From JAKFDI01 sp036676235 (GTDB lineage: Bacteria > Pseudomonadota > Gammaproteobacteria > Burkholderiales > Burkholderiaceae_C): 64,000 nucleotides of DNA. This document shows, piece by piece, positions 8,667-17,028 of this stretch. The translations under genes and the position numbers were made by a program. Numbering within the stretch: position 1 is the stretch's first letter; each line of letters begins with the position of its first letter. The stretch is from the NCBI GenBank assembly GCA_036676235.1, contig JAKFDI010000005.1:19072-83071 (forward strand), in the 5' to 3' direction. The notes beneath the pieces were generated by a model. The model had not been told where the DNA came from. It searched no databases and saw nothing but the letters and a program-made list of their open reading frames with translations.

Positions 8667-9154
8667 TGGACGGCACCGATGTGGCCCTGTGGATCGTGAG
8701 CTGGGCGCTGATCGCCGTGGGCGTGGCGGGCACCGTGCTGCCAGCACTCCCCGGCACGGCGCTGGTGCTCGGCGGCGCGGTGCTCGGCGCGTGGATCGAC
8801 GACTTCACGCGCGTGGGCGGCGGCGTGATCACCGCACTCGCGGTGCTGGCGGTGATCTCGTGGGTGCTCGACTACGTGGCCGGCGTGATGGGCGCCAAGA
8901 AGGCGGGCGCCAGCCGCCAGGCACTGATCGGCGCGGCCGTCGGCACGGTGGTCGGGCTCTTCATGGGCATCGTCGGCGTGCTGTTCATGCCGCTGGTCGG
9001 CGCGGCGGTCGGCGAATACATGGCGCGCCGCGACCACGAAGGGGCGATGAAGGTCGGCGTCGCCACCTGGGTGGGCCTGATGATCGGCATGATCGCCAAG
9101 GTGGTGATCGCCTTCATCATGCTCGGCATCTTCATCGCCGCGCTGCTGTTCTGA
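8663..9154 (+). CDS. DUF456 domain membrane protein
   Basis: A 163-residue small membrane protein of the DUF456 family. It overlaps the cytochrome stop by ATGA. Hydrophobic segments around 5-35, 45-70 and 90-155 carry the family hallmark GVAGTVLPALPGTALVLGG followed by a conserved Asp-Tyr (VLDYVAGVMGAKKAGASR) and glycine-rich packing motifs. Function is unknown. It converges on the DUF6064-like gene and overlaps it tail to tail by 23 bases. Confidence 0.85.
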   Translation: MMDGTDVALWIVSWALIAVGVAGTVLPALPGTALVLGGAVLGAWIDDFTRVGGGVITALAVLAVISWVLDYVAGVMGAKKAGASRQALIGAAVGTVVGLFMGIVGVLFMPLVGAAVGEYMARRDHEGAMKVGVATWVGLMIGMIAKVVIAFIMLGIFIAALLF

Positions 9155-9794
9155 GCGCGGCTCTGAGCACAAGAGCCAGCACGCCGGCGACCGGCAGCAC
9201 CCAGGCCATCGGCTCATCCATCGCCCACAGCGTGGCGCCGCCGGCGGCGCACCACAGCAGCGGCACGGGCCACAGCCACCACGCGCTGCGCGGCAGCATC
9301 AGCAGCACGCCCAGCGTGGCGAGCACGGTGGGTTCGGGCGCGAGGCCGAACACCTCGGCCTGCGCCCACGGTCGCCCGCTGGCAGCAGCGAGCAGCGGCA
9401 TGCCGATGACGGCGATGCCGGCCAGCATCAGGCCCACGCGACGACGGGCGAGCGAAGCGTCGCCGTCGATCGGCAGACGCCATGCCGCGACAAGCAGCAG
9501 CGCCGCCTGCAGCGCGAAGCCGGCGGCGAACCAGGTCGCCGCCCAGTTGATGGCGGCGTAGCGCTCGAGGTGAAACGCCCAGGCGACGAACGCCCAGGCC
9601 GCGGCCAGCACGCCGAGCGCGATGCGCCGGCCGGAGCCGCGGTACAGCGCCGCGCCGATCACGCAGCCGGCGGCGAGTGCGGGGATCTGCAGCGGCCACC
9701 AAATCGCGTTGTGCAGCGCGAACAGGCGGTGGTAGGTGCGAGGCGAGAAGAGCAGGAAGTCGGCGAGCGTGTAGGTCCACCACTCGGATATCAC
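9132..9794 (-). CDS. DUF6064-like multi-pass membrane protein
   Basis: A 220-residue hydrophobic protein with about six predicted membrane helices. The start is taken as GTG at 9794, which overlaps the stop of the upstream aldo/keto reductase by GTGA; longer versions run into that gene in another frame. The N-terminal EWWTYTLADFLLFSPRTYHRLFALHN is the recognisable feature and resembles proteins called DUF6064. No function is known. Translational coupling suggests it is made together with the exported reductase and the MerR regulator. Confidence 0.65.
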   Translation of the reverse strand: MISEWWTYTLADFLLFSPRTYHRLFALHNAIWWPLQIPALAAGCVIGAALYRGSGRRIALGVLAAAWAFVAWAFHLERYAAINWAATWFAAGFALQAALLLVAAWRLPIDGDASLARRRVGLMLAGIAVIGMPLLAAASGRPWAQAEVFGLAPEPTVLATLGVLLMLPRSAWWLWPVPLLWCAAGGATLWAMDEPMAWVLPVAGVLALVLRAALRTAARR

Positions 9795-10711
9795 AGCGCC
9801 TCCACGTGCGTCGCCATGCGCCGGCGCATCGCATCGCCCGGCAGGCGCCCGCGTGCGGCGGCCATGTTCTCGGCCACATGGTCGACGCGGCTCGTCGCCG
9901 GGATGGCGCAGGTCACCGCCGGGTGCGAGACGATGAACTTGAGCGCGAACTGTGCCCAGTTCACGCAGTCGATCTCGGCCGCCCAGGCCGGCAGCGGATG
10001 GCGCGCAAGGGCATCGAGCAGCGCGCCCTGGCGGAAGGGCCGGTTCACGATCACCGCGATGCCGCGCTCGCGCGCCAGCGGCAGCAGGCGCTGCTCCGCC
10101 TCGCGGTCGAGCAGGTTGTAGGTGATCTGCACGAAGTCGAGCGGGTGCTCGCGCATCACCTGCTCGAACTCGCGGTGCCGGCGGCCTTCCGACGTGGTGA
10201 TGCCGACGTAGCGCAGGCGGCCCGCCGCTTTCATGGCGAACAGCGTGGGCAGGTGCTCCTGCCAGCCGAGCAGGTTGTGCACCTGCAGCAGGTCGAAGCG
10301 CGGCACGCCCCACAGCCCGCGTGACTCCTCGATCTGCCCCGGCCCGCGTGCACCCGAGCCGATCCACACCTTGTCGGCCGAGAACACACGCGCCGCGGCG
10401 CCGAGCCGCGTGAGGCCGTGGCCGATGACCGACTGCGCCGAGCCGTACATCGGCGACGAGTCGATCATTCGTCCGCCGTCGGCGAAGAAGCGCCGCATCA
10501 CCTCGGCGCAGGCATTGCGCGCCACCTCATCGCGGCCGACGTTGAAGGTGATCCAGCTGCCAAGACCGACCACCGGCAGCGCTTCGCCGCTCGAAGGAAT
10601 CGCGCGGGTGATGAGCGCGGCCGGCGCAGCCTGCAGCGGCCGGGTAAGGAGCGAGGTCGCACCCAGCGCCGGCAGCGCGCGCAACAGTCGGCGGCGGTCG
10701 GCGTGGAACAT
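9791..10711 (-). CDS. aldo/keto reductase with Tat-type signal peptide
   Basis: A 306-residue aldo/keto reductase-fold protein. The start at 10711 gives an N-terminus with two or three arginines ahead of a hydrophobic stretch (DRRRLLRALPALGATSLL) and an Ala-rich cleavage region, which looks like a twin-arginine signal. The fold is supported by GGRMIDSSPMYGSAQ (catalytic Asp and Tyr), the ADKVWIG lysine, LLQVHNLLG with the catalytic His, and the C-terminal HPAVTCAIPATSRVDHVAENM cofactor loop. If exported, it would carry its nicotinamide cofactor folded inside. Substrate is unknown. It lies 2 bases after the MerR regulator. Confidence 0.8.
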   Translation of the reverse strand: MFHADRRRLLRALPALGATSLLTRPLQAAPAALITRAIPSSGEALPVVGLGSWITFNVGRDEVARNACAEVMRRFFADGGRMIDSSPMYGSAQSVIGHGLTRLGAAARVFSADKVWIGSGARGPGQIEESRGLWGVPRFDLLQVHNLLGWQEHLPTLFAMKAAGRLRYVGITTSEGRRHREFEQVMREHPLDFVQITYNLLDREAEQRLLPLARERGIAVIVNRPFRQGALLDALARHPLPAWAAEIDCVNWAQFALKFIVSHPAVTCAIPATSRVDHVAENMAAARGRLPGDAMRRRMATHVEAL

Positions 10712-10713
10712 GT

Positions 10714-11121
10714 TCAGCCTGCCTCGGCCGGCGCGCGCATGAAGGTGTCGAGGATGGCGCAGGACTGCGTCTCGTCGGCGCCGTGGCAGGCGCGGCGCAG
10801 TTCGACCAATTGCCGCTCGAGCGCACGCAGCGCGCTGCGGCGCTGGCGCACGCGCACGATGTGTTCGTCGATCAGCGCGTTCACCTCGTGGCAGTTGCGC
10901 GCGGGTGCGTCGCTGTAGTCCAGCAACTGCCGCACTTCGGCGAGCGAGATGTCGAGGGCGCGGCAATGGCGGATGAAGCGCAGCCGCTCCAGATGCCGCG
11001 CCGCGTAGTGGCGGTAGCCGGACTCGTCGCGCGCCGGCGCGTCCAGCAGGCCCTCGCGTTCGTAGTAGCGCACCGTCTGCACGTCGCACAGCGCCTTGGC
11101 CGCCAGTTCACCGATCTTCAT
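10714..11121 (-). CDS. cadR: MerR-family metal-responsive regulator (CadR/PbrR-like)
   Basis: A 135-residue DNA-binding regulator. The MerR winged helix is at the N-terminus (MKIGELAAKALCDVQTVRYYEREGLL), then the dimer helix, then a metal site. Cysteines at 77, 112 and 121 fit the Cd(II)/Pb(II)-sensing CadR/PbrR group, which uses C77, C112 and a third cysteine near 119. It would bind the dyad in the divergent gap and, with metal bound, twist the promoter to activate the cation transporter on the other strand. The exact metal is inferred from family, not shown. Confidence 0.85.
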   Translation of the reverse strand: MKIGELAAKALCDVQTVRYYEREGLLDAPARDESGYRHYAARHLERLRFIRHCRALDISLAEVRQLLDYSDAPARNCHEVNALIDEHIVRVRQRRSALRALERQLVELRRACHGADETQSCAILDTFMRAPAEAG

Positions 11122-11150
11122 GGTCTGGAATCCCTTGTCGAAGCGTGTGC

Positions 11151-11181
11151 TTGACTCTGTACTGACTATAGGGTTTGCAAT
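11151..11181 (+). promoter_or_regulatory. MerR-type promoter and operator for the cation transporter
   Basis: A TTGACT -35 (11151-11156) and a TGCAAT -10 (11176-11181) are separated by 19 bases, the overlong spacer typical of MerR-regulated promoters. Between them lies an imperfect dyad, ACTCTGTA at 11153-11160 and TATAGGGT at 11167-11174 (6 of 8 positions pair). This resembles published CadR/PbrR operators. Confidence 0.8.
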
Positions 11182-11208
11182 GGCGGCAACACGTCAACGA
11201 GGCCTTCC

Positions 11209-11835
11209 ATGTCCGACCACTGCTGCGCTGCTCCCGCCCCGTCTGCCGACCCCGCCTGGAGGCGCATTCTCTGGATCGCGCTGCTGCTCAACGCCGCCAT
11301 GGGCGCGGTCGAGATCGGCGGAGGCCTCGCCGCCGGCTCCGTCGCGCTGCTGGCCGATGCGATCGACTTCTTCGGCGACGCCGCCAACTACGGCATCTCG
11401 CTCGCGGTGCTGGCGATGGCGCCGGTGTGGCGCCCGCGTGCGGCGCTCATCAAGGCGGTGTCGATGGCGGCTTTCGGTCTGTTCGTGCTTGGCCGCGCGG
11501 GCTGGGCTGCGCAGTCCGGCGTGCCGCCCGAGCCGTTCACCATGGGCGCCGTCGCGGCATTGGCGCTGGCCGTCAACGTGGGTGTGGCGTTGCTGCTGTA
11601 TCGCTATCGCACGGGCGACTCGAACATGCGCTCGGTGTGGATCTGCTCGCGCAACGATGCACTCGGCAACGTTGCCGTGGCGCTGGCGGCGCTGGGCGTG
11701 TTCGGCACCGGCGCCGCGTGGCCCGACCTGGTCGTGGCCGCCGGCATGGCGGCGCTCGCGCTCAGCGGCGCGTGGTCGGTCATGCGTCAGGCGCGCGGCG
11801 AACTGGCCGCGTTGCAGCTCGCGCCGGGTCGCTGA
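11209..11835 (+). CDS. small cation diffusion facilitator-like transporter
   Basis: A 208-residue inner-membrane protein with about six helices and Asp pairs in the CDF positions: LLADAIDFFGDAANYG (TM2) and SRNDALGNVAVAL (TM5). It lacks the cytoplasmic C-terminal domain of full CDF proteins. An N-terminal CC pair (MSDHCCAAP) may bind metal. Short CDF-like proteins of this kind are commonly found divergent from CadR regulators and are expected to export heavy-metal cations. The start at 11209 lies 27 bases after the promoter -10. Confidence 0.8.
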   Translation: MSDHCCAAPAPSADPAWRRILWIALLLNAAMGAVEIGGGLAAGSVALLADAIDFFGDAANYGISLAVLAMAPVWRPRAALIKAVSMAAFGLFVLGRAGWAAQSGVPPEPFTMGAVAALALAVNVGVALLLYRYRTGDSNMRSVWICSRNDALGNVAVALAALGVFGTGAAWPDLVVAAGMAALALSGAWSVMRQARGELAALQLAPGR

Positions 11836-11838
11836 AGG

Positions 11839-12861
11839 TCAGTGCTCGAGGAAGAAGCGCAGCATCGCGGCGCTGGCATCGGGTCCGCGCGGGTCGGTGT
11901 AGGAGCCGCGCGCATTGCCGCCCGACCAGGCGTGGCGCCCGCCGTGCACCGTCCAGTGCTCGATGCAGGTGCGGCCGGCTTCATCGCGCCAGGCCTCGCG
12001 CGACCAGGCGTGTCCGCCCGGCGTGCGGCCGTGCTGCAGCTCGCTGCTGGCGATCGGGCCGACGGCGCGAAGCTGGGCCACCACTTCGTCAGCGTTGGAC
12101 GGATGCACCGTCTCGTCGCGGTCGCCGTGGAACACGATGGCCGGAACGAAGCGGGCCAGGCCCCCGCTGCGGCGCGGCCCACCCACCGGCCCGCGGCGCA
12201 TCAGCGCGAAGGCGGAGTGCAGGTCGCGCGCCGCGCGGTAGGGCACGCCCGAGTGCGCGCCGACGGCGGCGTAGAGATCGGGATAGGTCGCCGCCATCGT
12301 GAGCGCCATCGCGGCGCCCGCCGACATCCCGGCCACGTAGACGCGGTGCGGGTCCACGCCGCACTGCGCCATCACTTCGCGCGTCATGCCGGCGATGACG
12401 GCGGGCTCGCCCGCGTCGCGCTGCTGGTCGCGCTCTGCGAACCAGTTCCAGCAGCCCGAGCGGTTGGCGCGCTGGGTCTGGCCGGGGTAGAGCACGAGCA
12501 GCCCTTCGCGCTCGGCCAGCGCGTTCATGCCCGTGCCGTCGGCAAAGTCGTCCGGGTCCTGGGTGCAGCCGTGCAGCATCACGACGAGCGCGGGCGCGAC
12601 CGCGCTGCGGGCCTCGGGCACGTACAGCTTGTACGGCCACAGGCCGGCGGCCGTGCCGTAGCCGCCGGTGACGAAGCGCCCGGCCGGTGGGGCCTCAGGA
12701 ATCGTCGAGTGCGTGTCTGCACTCACTTTTCCGGTAGGCGACGACCGGCGACGACGCGCTGCGCGCCACGTCGCGCGCAAGGCGCCCAGCGCCTCCTGCA
12801 CGCGGCCGGCGCGGATCAATCGGGCGGCATGGCGTACGGAGCGGTGGACGGCGTCGTTCAT
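11839..12861 (-). CDS. PHB depolymerase-family esterase
   Basis: A 340-residue esterase of the Esterase_PHB (LpqC-like) family. Motifs are VMLHGCTQDPDDFADGTGM (oxyanion region), LVLYPGQTQRANRSGCWNWF, the nucleophile elbow AGMSAGAAM, HGDRDETV with the acid, and GGRHAWSGG with the catalytic histidine. There is no convincing signal peptide: the N-terminus is Arg-rich and predicted cytoplasmic. Relatives hydrolyse poly-3-hydroxybutyrate oligomers, feruloyl or acetyl esters, so the substrate is open. The ATG at 12861 is preferred to a GTG 33 bases upstream. It ends 3 bases from the convergent cation transporter. Confidence 0.82.
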   Translation of the reverse strand: MNDAVHRSVRHAARLIRAGRVQEALGALRATWRAARRRRSSPTGKVSADTHSTIPEAPPAGRFVTGGYGTAAGLWPYKLYVPEARSAVAPALVVMLHGCTQDPDDFADGTGMNALAEREGLLVLYPGQTQRANRSGCWNWFAERDQQRDAGEPAVIAGMTREVMAQCGVDPHRVYVAGMSAGAAMALTMAATYPDLYAAVGAHSGVPYRAARDLHSAFALMRRGPVGGPRRSGGLARFVPAIVFHGDRDETVHPSNADEVVAQLRAVGPIASSELQHGRTPGGHAWSREAWRDEAGRTCIEHWTVHGGRHAWSGGNARGSYTDPRGPDASAAMLRFFLEH

Positions 12862-13148
12862 CGGGCGGGCTCGGGGAAGTCGGACGCCGGTCACTAGCAG
12901 CTTTCGCTCCTGTGTCGGATGCGGCTCTGTCGCCTTCGCGACAGCGGTCCCGCGTGCGAAACCGCACGTGTTAGGGTTTACAAATTCCGCACGCAGCGTG
13001 TGACAGCCTTTGATGGCCGCCTTCCGCGCTCCGCCGTGGACCGCCGCCCGCCCGCGCGGCTGACCGGTTGCTGCCGCGCCGAACGAAGCGAGGCAACGGG
13101 CATGCCGTATGCCGATGGCCCTCTTCGGCGGGCGCCGCGAAACCTACG

Positions 13149-15410
13149 ATGAAAACGATCCGACTCCAACTGCGCTTTCTCATCCCGCTGGTATTGACGC
13201 TTGTCGCGGCTGCCTATCTGTCGCTTCCGCTTCTGGACGAACTCACGCTGCGCTGGTCGGCGCGCGACCTGACCGCCCGCGGCGCGCTCGTCGCCAACGC
13301 GCTGGCCGATCCGGTCGCCGAGGCCCTGGTCGGCGACGACGGCTCCAAGCTGCGCAACCTGATGCAGCGCGCCGCGCAGGACGAGCGGCTGTTCGCCATG
13401 GGCCTGTGCTCGCCCGACGGCGTGATGCTGATGCGCACGCCGGCCTTTCCGCCCGAGCTGGATTGCAGCACCGCGCAGGCTGAATCGGATGCGCCCGATC
13501 CGCGCCTGTTGCTCGAGGGCGGCGCGGTGCACATCGGCGTGCACGAACTCAGCGCAGTGGCCGGGCCGCCGGCCAAGCTGGTGCTGCTGCACGACATGAG
13601 CTACCTCGAGCGGCGCAGCCAGGACACGCGGCGCTACCTGCTCGGCTTCATCGTGGTGCTGGGGCTGGCCATCGCGCTCATCACCGTCGTCGTGGCGCAG
13701 CTCAGCTGGCGCGGCTGGGTCTCGGGCGTGCGCGCCATCATGCGCGGCGAGGGGCTGCTGCTGCCGCTGCTCTCGGCGCCGCCCGAGCTGGCGCCTTTCG
13801 CCGCCGATTTGCGCGCACGGCTGCGCGACCTGGAAGACGAATACCGCCGCGCGCAAGGACCCGACGCCGAATGGAACCCGGCCCGCCTGCGCGCCTTGCT
13901 GCGCACCCAGTTGCGCGGCGATCAGGTGATCGTCGTCTCCAACCGCGAGCCCTACATCCACGACCGCACCAACGGCGAGATCGTCGTGCGCCGTCCGGCC
14001 AGCGGGTTGGTGACTGCGGTAGAGCCGGTGATGCGCGCCTGCTCGGGCACCTGGATCGCCCACGGCAGCGGCACGGCCGATCGCGACGCCGTGGACGCCC
14101 ACGACCGCGTGCTGGTGCCGCCCGGCAAGAACGACTACGTGCTGCGCCGGCTGTGGCTCACCGAAGAAGAAGAGAAGGGCTACTACTACGGCTTCGCCAA
14201 CGAAGGGCTGTGGCCGCTGTGCCATGTGGCCCACGTGCGGCCGGTGTTCCGCGAATCCGACTGGGAGGCCTACCGCGCCGTCAACCAGCGCTTCGCCGAC
14301 GCGGTGGTGGCCGAGGCGCGCAGCGAAGACCCGGTGGTGCTGGTGCAGGACTACCACTTCGCGCTGCTGCCGGCGATGGTGCGCGAGAAGCTGCCGCGCG
14401 CGACCATCCTCACCTTCTGGCACATCCCCTGGCCCAACCCCGAATCCTTCGGCATCTGCCCGTGGCGGCGCGAGATCCTGCAAGGCATGCTCGGCAGCAC
14501 CATCCTCGGCTTCCACACGCGCTTCCACTGCAAGAACTTCATCGAGACGGTGGACCGCTTTCTCGAAGCGCGCATCGAGCACGAGCACTCGACCATCACG
14601 TACCAGGAAGAAGAAACCTACGTCGAGGCCTACCCGATTTCCATCGAATGGCCCAGTACCGAGACCGAGGCCGCGTGGCCGACGATCGCCGAATGCCGCT
14701 CGCGCGTGTTCGAGCGCCTCAAGCTGCCGCTGGACACGGTGCTGGCGGTTGGCATCGACCGCTTCGACTACACCAAGGGCATCCTCGAGCGGCTGCATGC
14801 GGTGGAGCGCTTTCTCGAGAAGTACCCGGAGTGGATCGGCCGCTTCGTCTTCGTGCAGGTCGCCGCGCCCACGCGCGGCTCGCTGGAGGAATACCGTTCG
14901 TTCCAGGACCGCATCGCGCGCACCAGTGACCGCATCAACGAGCGCTTCGGCCGCGAGGGCTACCTGCCGGTGCACCTGCTCGCCTTCCACCACGACCACG
15001 AGGCCGTGACCGAGCTCTACCGCGCGGCCAACATCTGCGTGGTGACCAGCCTGCACGACGGCATGAACCTGGTATGCAAGGAGTTCGTGGCTGCACGCGA
15101 CGACGCGCAGGGCGTGCTGATCCTCAGCCGCTTCGCCGGTGCAGCGCGCGAGATGAAGGAATCGCTCATCGTCAACCCGTACCACGTGGAAGAGACGGCC
15201 GATGCGCTGCAGCGCGCCGCCACCATGCCGCCGGCCGAACAGCACGAGCGCATGGCGAGCCTGCGCATGACGGTGCGCGAATTCAACGTCTTCCGCTGGG
15301 CCGGCCGCATGCTGGCCGACGCCGGCCGCTGGCGCATGCGCCAGCGCATCGAAGAACGCGTGCAACGACACCAGCCCCCGCAAGATGAATCACCACCTGT
15401 TCTCGGCTGA
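13149..15410 (+). CDS. otsA: Membrane-anchored trehalose-6-phosphate synthase with N-terminal sensor-like module
   Basis: A 753-residue protein, far longer than OtsA of E. coli (474). Residues about 10-30 and 163-187 are membrane helices flanking an extracytoplasmic stretch of about 130 residues that contains two cysteines (Cys87, Cys106). A HAMP-like linker (about 188-235) then leads into a complete GT20 domain from about 258. The GT20 part has IVVSNREPYI, VQDYHFALLP, FWHIPWPNPE, IDRFDYTKGI (phosphate-binding Arg/Lys) and HDGMNLVCKEFVA, so catalysis from UDP-glucose and glucose-6-phosphate looks intact. The N-terminal half looks like a sensor-kinase input module. It overlaps otsB by 26 bases. 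Confidence 0.88.
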   Translation: MKTIRLQLRFLIPLVLTLVAAAYLSLPLLDELTLRWSARDLTARGALVANALADPVAEALVGDDGSKLRNLMQRAAQDERLFAMGLCSPDGVMLMRTPAFPPELDCSTAQAESDAPDPRLLLEGGAVHIGVHELSAVAGPPAKLVLLHDMSYLERRSQDTRRYLLGFIVVLGLAIALITVVVAQLSWRGWVSGVRAIMRGEGLLLPLLSAPPELAPFAADLRARLRDLEDEYRRAQGPDAEWNPARLRALLRTQLRGDQVIVVSNREPYIHDRTNGEIVVRRPASGLVTAVEPVMRACSGTWIAHGSGTADRDAVDAHDRVLVPPGKNDYVLRRLWLTEEEEKGYYYGFANEGLWPLCHVAHVRPVFRESDWEAYRAVNQRFADAVVAEARSEDPVVLVQDYHFALLPAMVREKLPRATILTFWHIPWPNPESFGICPWRREILQGMLGSTILGFHTRFHCKNFIETVDRFLEARIEHEHSTITYQEEETYVEAYPISIEWPSTETEAAWPTIAECRSRVFERLKLPLDTVLAVGIDRFDYTKGILERLHAVERFLEKYPEWIGRFVFVQVAAPTRGSLEEYRSFQDRIARTSDRINERFGREGYLPVHLLAFHHDHEAVTELYRAANICVVTSLHDGMNLVCKEFVAARDDAQGVLILSRFAGAAREMKESLIVNPYHVEETADALQRAATMPPAEQHERMASLRMTVREFNVFRWAGRMLADAGRWRMRQRIEERVQRHQPPQDESPPVLG

Positions 15411-16149
15411 AGGCGAGGCCGCGCTCGCGGCCATCGTGCCGCGGCGCGTGCTGCTCGGTTTCGATTTCGACGGCACGCTCGCGCCCATCGTCGCGCGCCC
15501 CGACGACGCGCGCGTGTCGGCGGCGGTGGCGAACACGCTGCAGCGGCTGTCGACCCATCGGCCGGTCGCCATCGTCACCGGCCGGCGCGTGGCCGACGTG
15601 GCACCGCGGCTCGGCTTCAACCCGCAGTACATCGTCGGCAACCACGGCGCCGAAGACCCGGGCCGCCCGCTCATGCCGCAGCTCGATGCGGTGCTGGAAC
15701 CGTTGCGCGCGCGCTTGGCGCCGCGTTCTGCCGAGCTGCAGGGGCTCGGCGTGCAGGTCGAAGACAAGCGGCATTCGCTCGCCTTCCACTATCGGCTCGC
15801 GCGCGACCGCGATGCGGCTGCCGCCTTCATCGACGGCCTGCTCACGCCGATCGAGCCGGGGCTCGACGTGTTCGGCGGCAAGTGCGTCGTCAACGTGGTC
15901 GTGGCCGGCGCGCCCGACAAGGCCGACGCCGTGCATTCGCTGGTCAAGCGCGCCGGCGCCGATTGCGCGTTCTTCATCGGCGACGACGTGAACGACGAGG
16001 TGGTGTTCGAGCGTGCCGAGCCCGACTGGCTGACCATCCGCATCGGCCGCGACGGCACGCCGTCGAGCGCGCGCTTCTTCCTCGATGCCACGGCCGAGGT
16101 GGCGGCGATGTTGCGCAAGATGCTGTCGGTGCTCGAACCCGCGAGCTGA
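15385..16149 (+). CDS. otsB: trehalose-6-phosphate phosphatase
   Basis: A 254-residue HAD-superfamily enzyme that dephosphorylates trehalose-6-phosphate to trehalose. HAD motif I is GFDFDGTLAPIV (nucleophile Asp near 29), motif II lies in PVAIVTGR, and motif IV is FFIGDDVNDEVVF. The substrate-binding cap has the NHGAEDPG and HSLAFHYR elements. It directly follows and overlaps otsA, completing the OtsAB pathway for this osmolyte. No other trehalose genes are nearby. Confidence 0.92.
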   Translation: MNHHLFSAEGEAALAAIVPRRVLLGFDFDGTLAPIVARPDDARVSAAVANTLQRLSTHRPVAIVTGRRVADVAPRLGFNPQYIVGNHGAEDPGRPLMPQLDAVLEPLRARLAPRSAELQGLGVQVEDKRHSLAFHYRLARDRDAAAAFIDGLLTPIEPGLDVFGGKCVVNVVVAGAPDKADAVHSLVKRAGADCAFFIGDDVNDEVVFERAEPDWLTIRIGRDGTPSSARFFLDATAEVAAMLRKMLSVLEPAS

Positions 16150-16159
16150 CGGCGCTTTC

Positions 16160-16193
16160 GGCGATATGCAACTAGTTGCACATCGCCTATGAT
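16160..16193 (+). promoter_or_regulatory. ModE-type operator and -10 element upstream of modE
   Basis: Positions 16160-16187 form a 28-bp near-perfect palindrome: GGCGATATG, ten bases, CACATCGCC, with one unpaired position per half. The half-site GCGATATG resembles the CGnTATAT half of known ModE boxes. TATGAT at 16188-16193 immediately follows and is a good -10. That would place transcription start at about the modE ATG (16200), giving a nearly leaderless message. A matching site lies in modA at 17052. Confidence 0.75.
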
Positions 16194-16199
16194 CCGCCC

Positions 16200-17012
16200 A
16201 TGCCGCGCCCGCCCGCTGCCCCGCCGCTCCTGTTCGCCTCGCGCCTGCTGCTGGAACGCGGCGGCGAGGAACTGCTGAGCCCGGCGCGATTCGACCTGCT
16301 GCGCCACATCGACGCGCAAGGCTCGATCACGGCCGCCGCGCAGGCTGCCGGCATCAGCTACCGCAGCGCCTGGTCGACGGTCGACATGCTGAACAACCTG
16401 GCCGGCGTGCCGCTGGTCGAGCGCAGCAAGGGCGGCGCGGGCGGCGGCGGCGCCTGCCTCACCGAAGCCGGGCGCCAGCTCGTCGAGACTTATGGCCGGC
16501 TGCAGGAGCGGCAGCAGCAGTTTCTCGACTGGGTGGCGAGCGGCGGTGACGACATGGCGCACTACCTCGCGATGCTGGCGCGCATCGGGCTGCGCACCAG
16601 TGCGCGCAACCAGTTGGCCGGCGTCGTCGGCGGCATCGAAGGCCGCGGGCCGCAGGTGCGGCTGAACGTGCAGTTGCCGAACGGGCAGTCGCTCGCGGCG
16701 CTGATTTCGGAACACAGCCGCGCCGAACTCGGGCTTGCCGAGGGTGCGCCGGTGATTGCTCTCTTCAAGGCCAGCGCCGTGTGCGCGGTGACCGAGGAGC
16801 AGCTGGTGCGCGCCGGCAGCAACCGGCTGGCCGGTCGCATTGCCGCGCTGGAAGAGGGCGAGGGCCGGGCGGCGCTGGCGCTGGCCCTGCCCGGCGGGCT
16901 GACGGTGCATGCGCTGCAGCCCACGCTGCCGGCTGGCGAGTCGCTGCGCGTGGGGGATGCGGCCGTGGCCGCCTTTGATCCCTCGTCCGTCATTCTGGCC
17001 TCGGGCCGCTGA
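16200..17012 (+). CDS. modE: ModE-family molybdate-responsive regulator
   Basis: A 270-residue regulator with the full ModE architecture: an N-terminal LysR-like winged helix (RFDLLRHIDAQGSITAAAQAAGISYRSAW, about residues 29-57), then two Mop/TOBE domains for molybdate binding (about 125-190 and 200-262; the first contains SARNQLAGVVGGIEGRG, the second SNRLAGRIAALEEGEG). It represses molybdate uptake when molybdate is plentiful. The ATG at 16200 is chosen over a TTG at 16176 that lies in the operator. It begins the modEABC locus; modA follows after 16 bases. Confidence 0.92.
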   Translation: MPRPPAAPPLLFASRLLLERGGEELLSPARFDLLRHIDAQGSITAAAQAAGISYRSAWSTVDMLNNLAGVPLVERSKGGAGGGGACLTEAGRQLVETYGRLQERQQQFLDWVASGGDDMAHYLAMLARIGLRTSARNQLAGVVGGIEGRGPQVRLNVQLPNGQSLAALISEHSRAELGLAEGAPVIALFKASAVCAVTEEQLVRAGSNRLAGRIAALEEGEGRAALALALPGGLTVHALQPTLPAGESLRVGDAAVAAFDPSSVILASGR

Positions 17013-17028
17013 ACCAAGGAGAAAGATC

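Noticed and set aside
9132..10367. Single long reading frame joining the DUF6064-like protein to upstream sequence
   Set aside because: The upstream part is an out-of-frame shadow of the aldo/keto reductase gene; the GTGA overlap gives a natural start at 9794.
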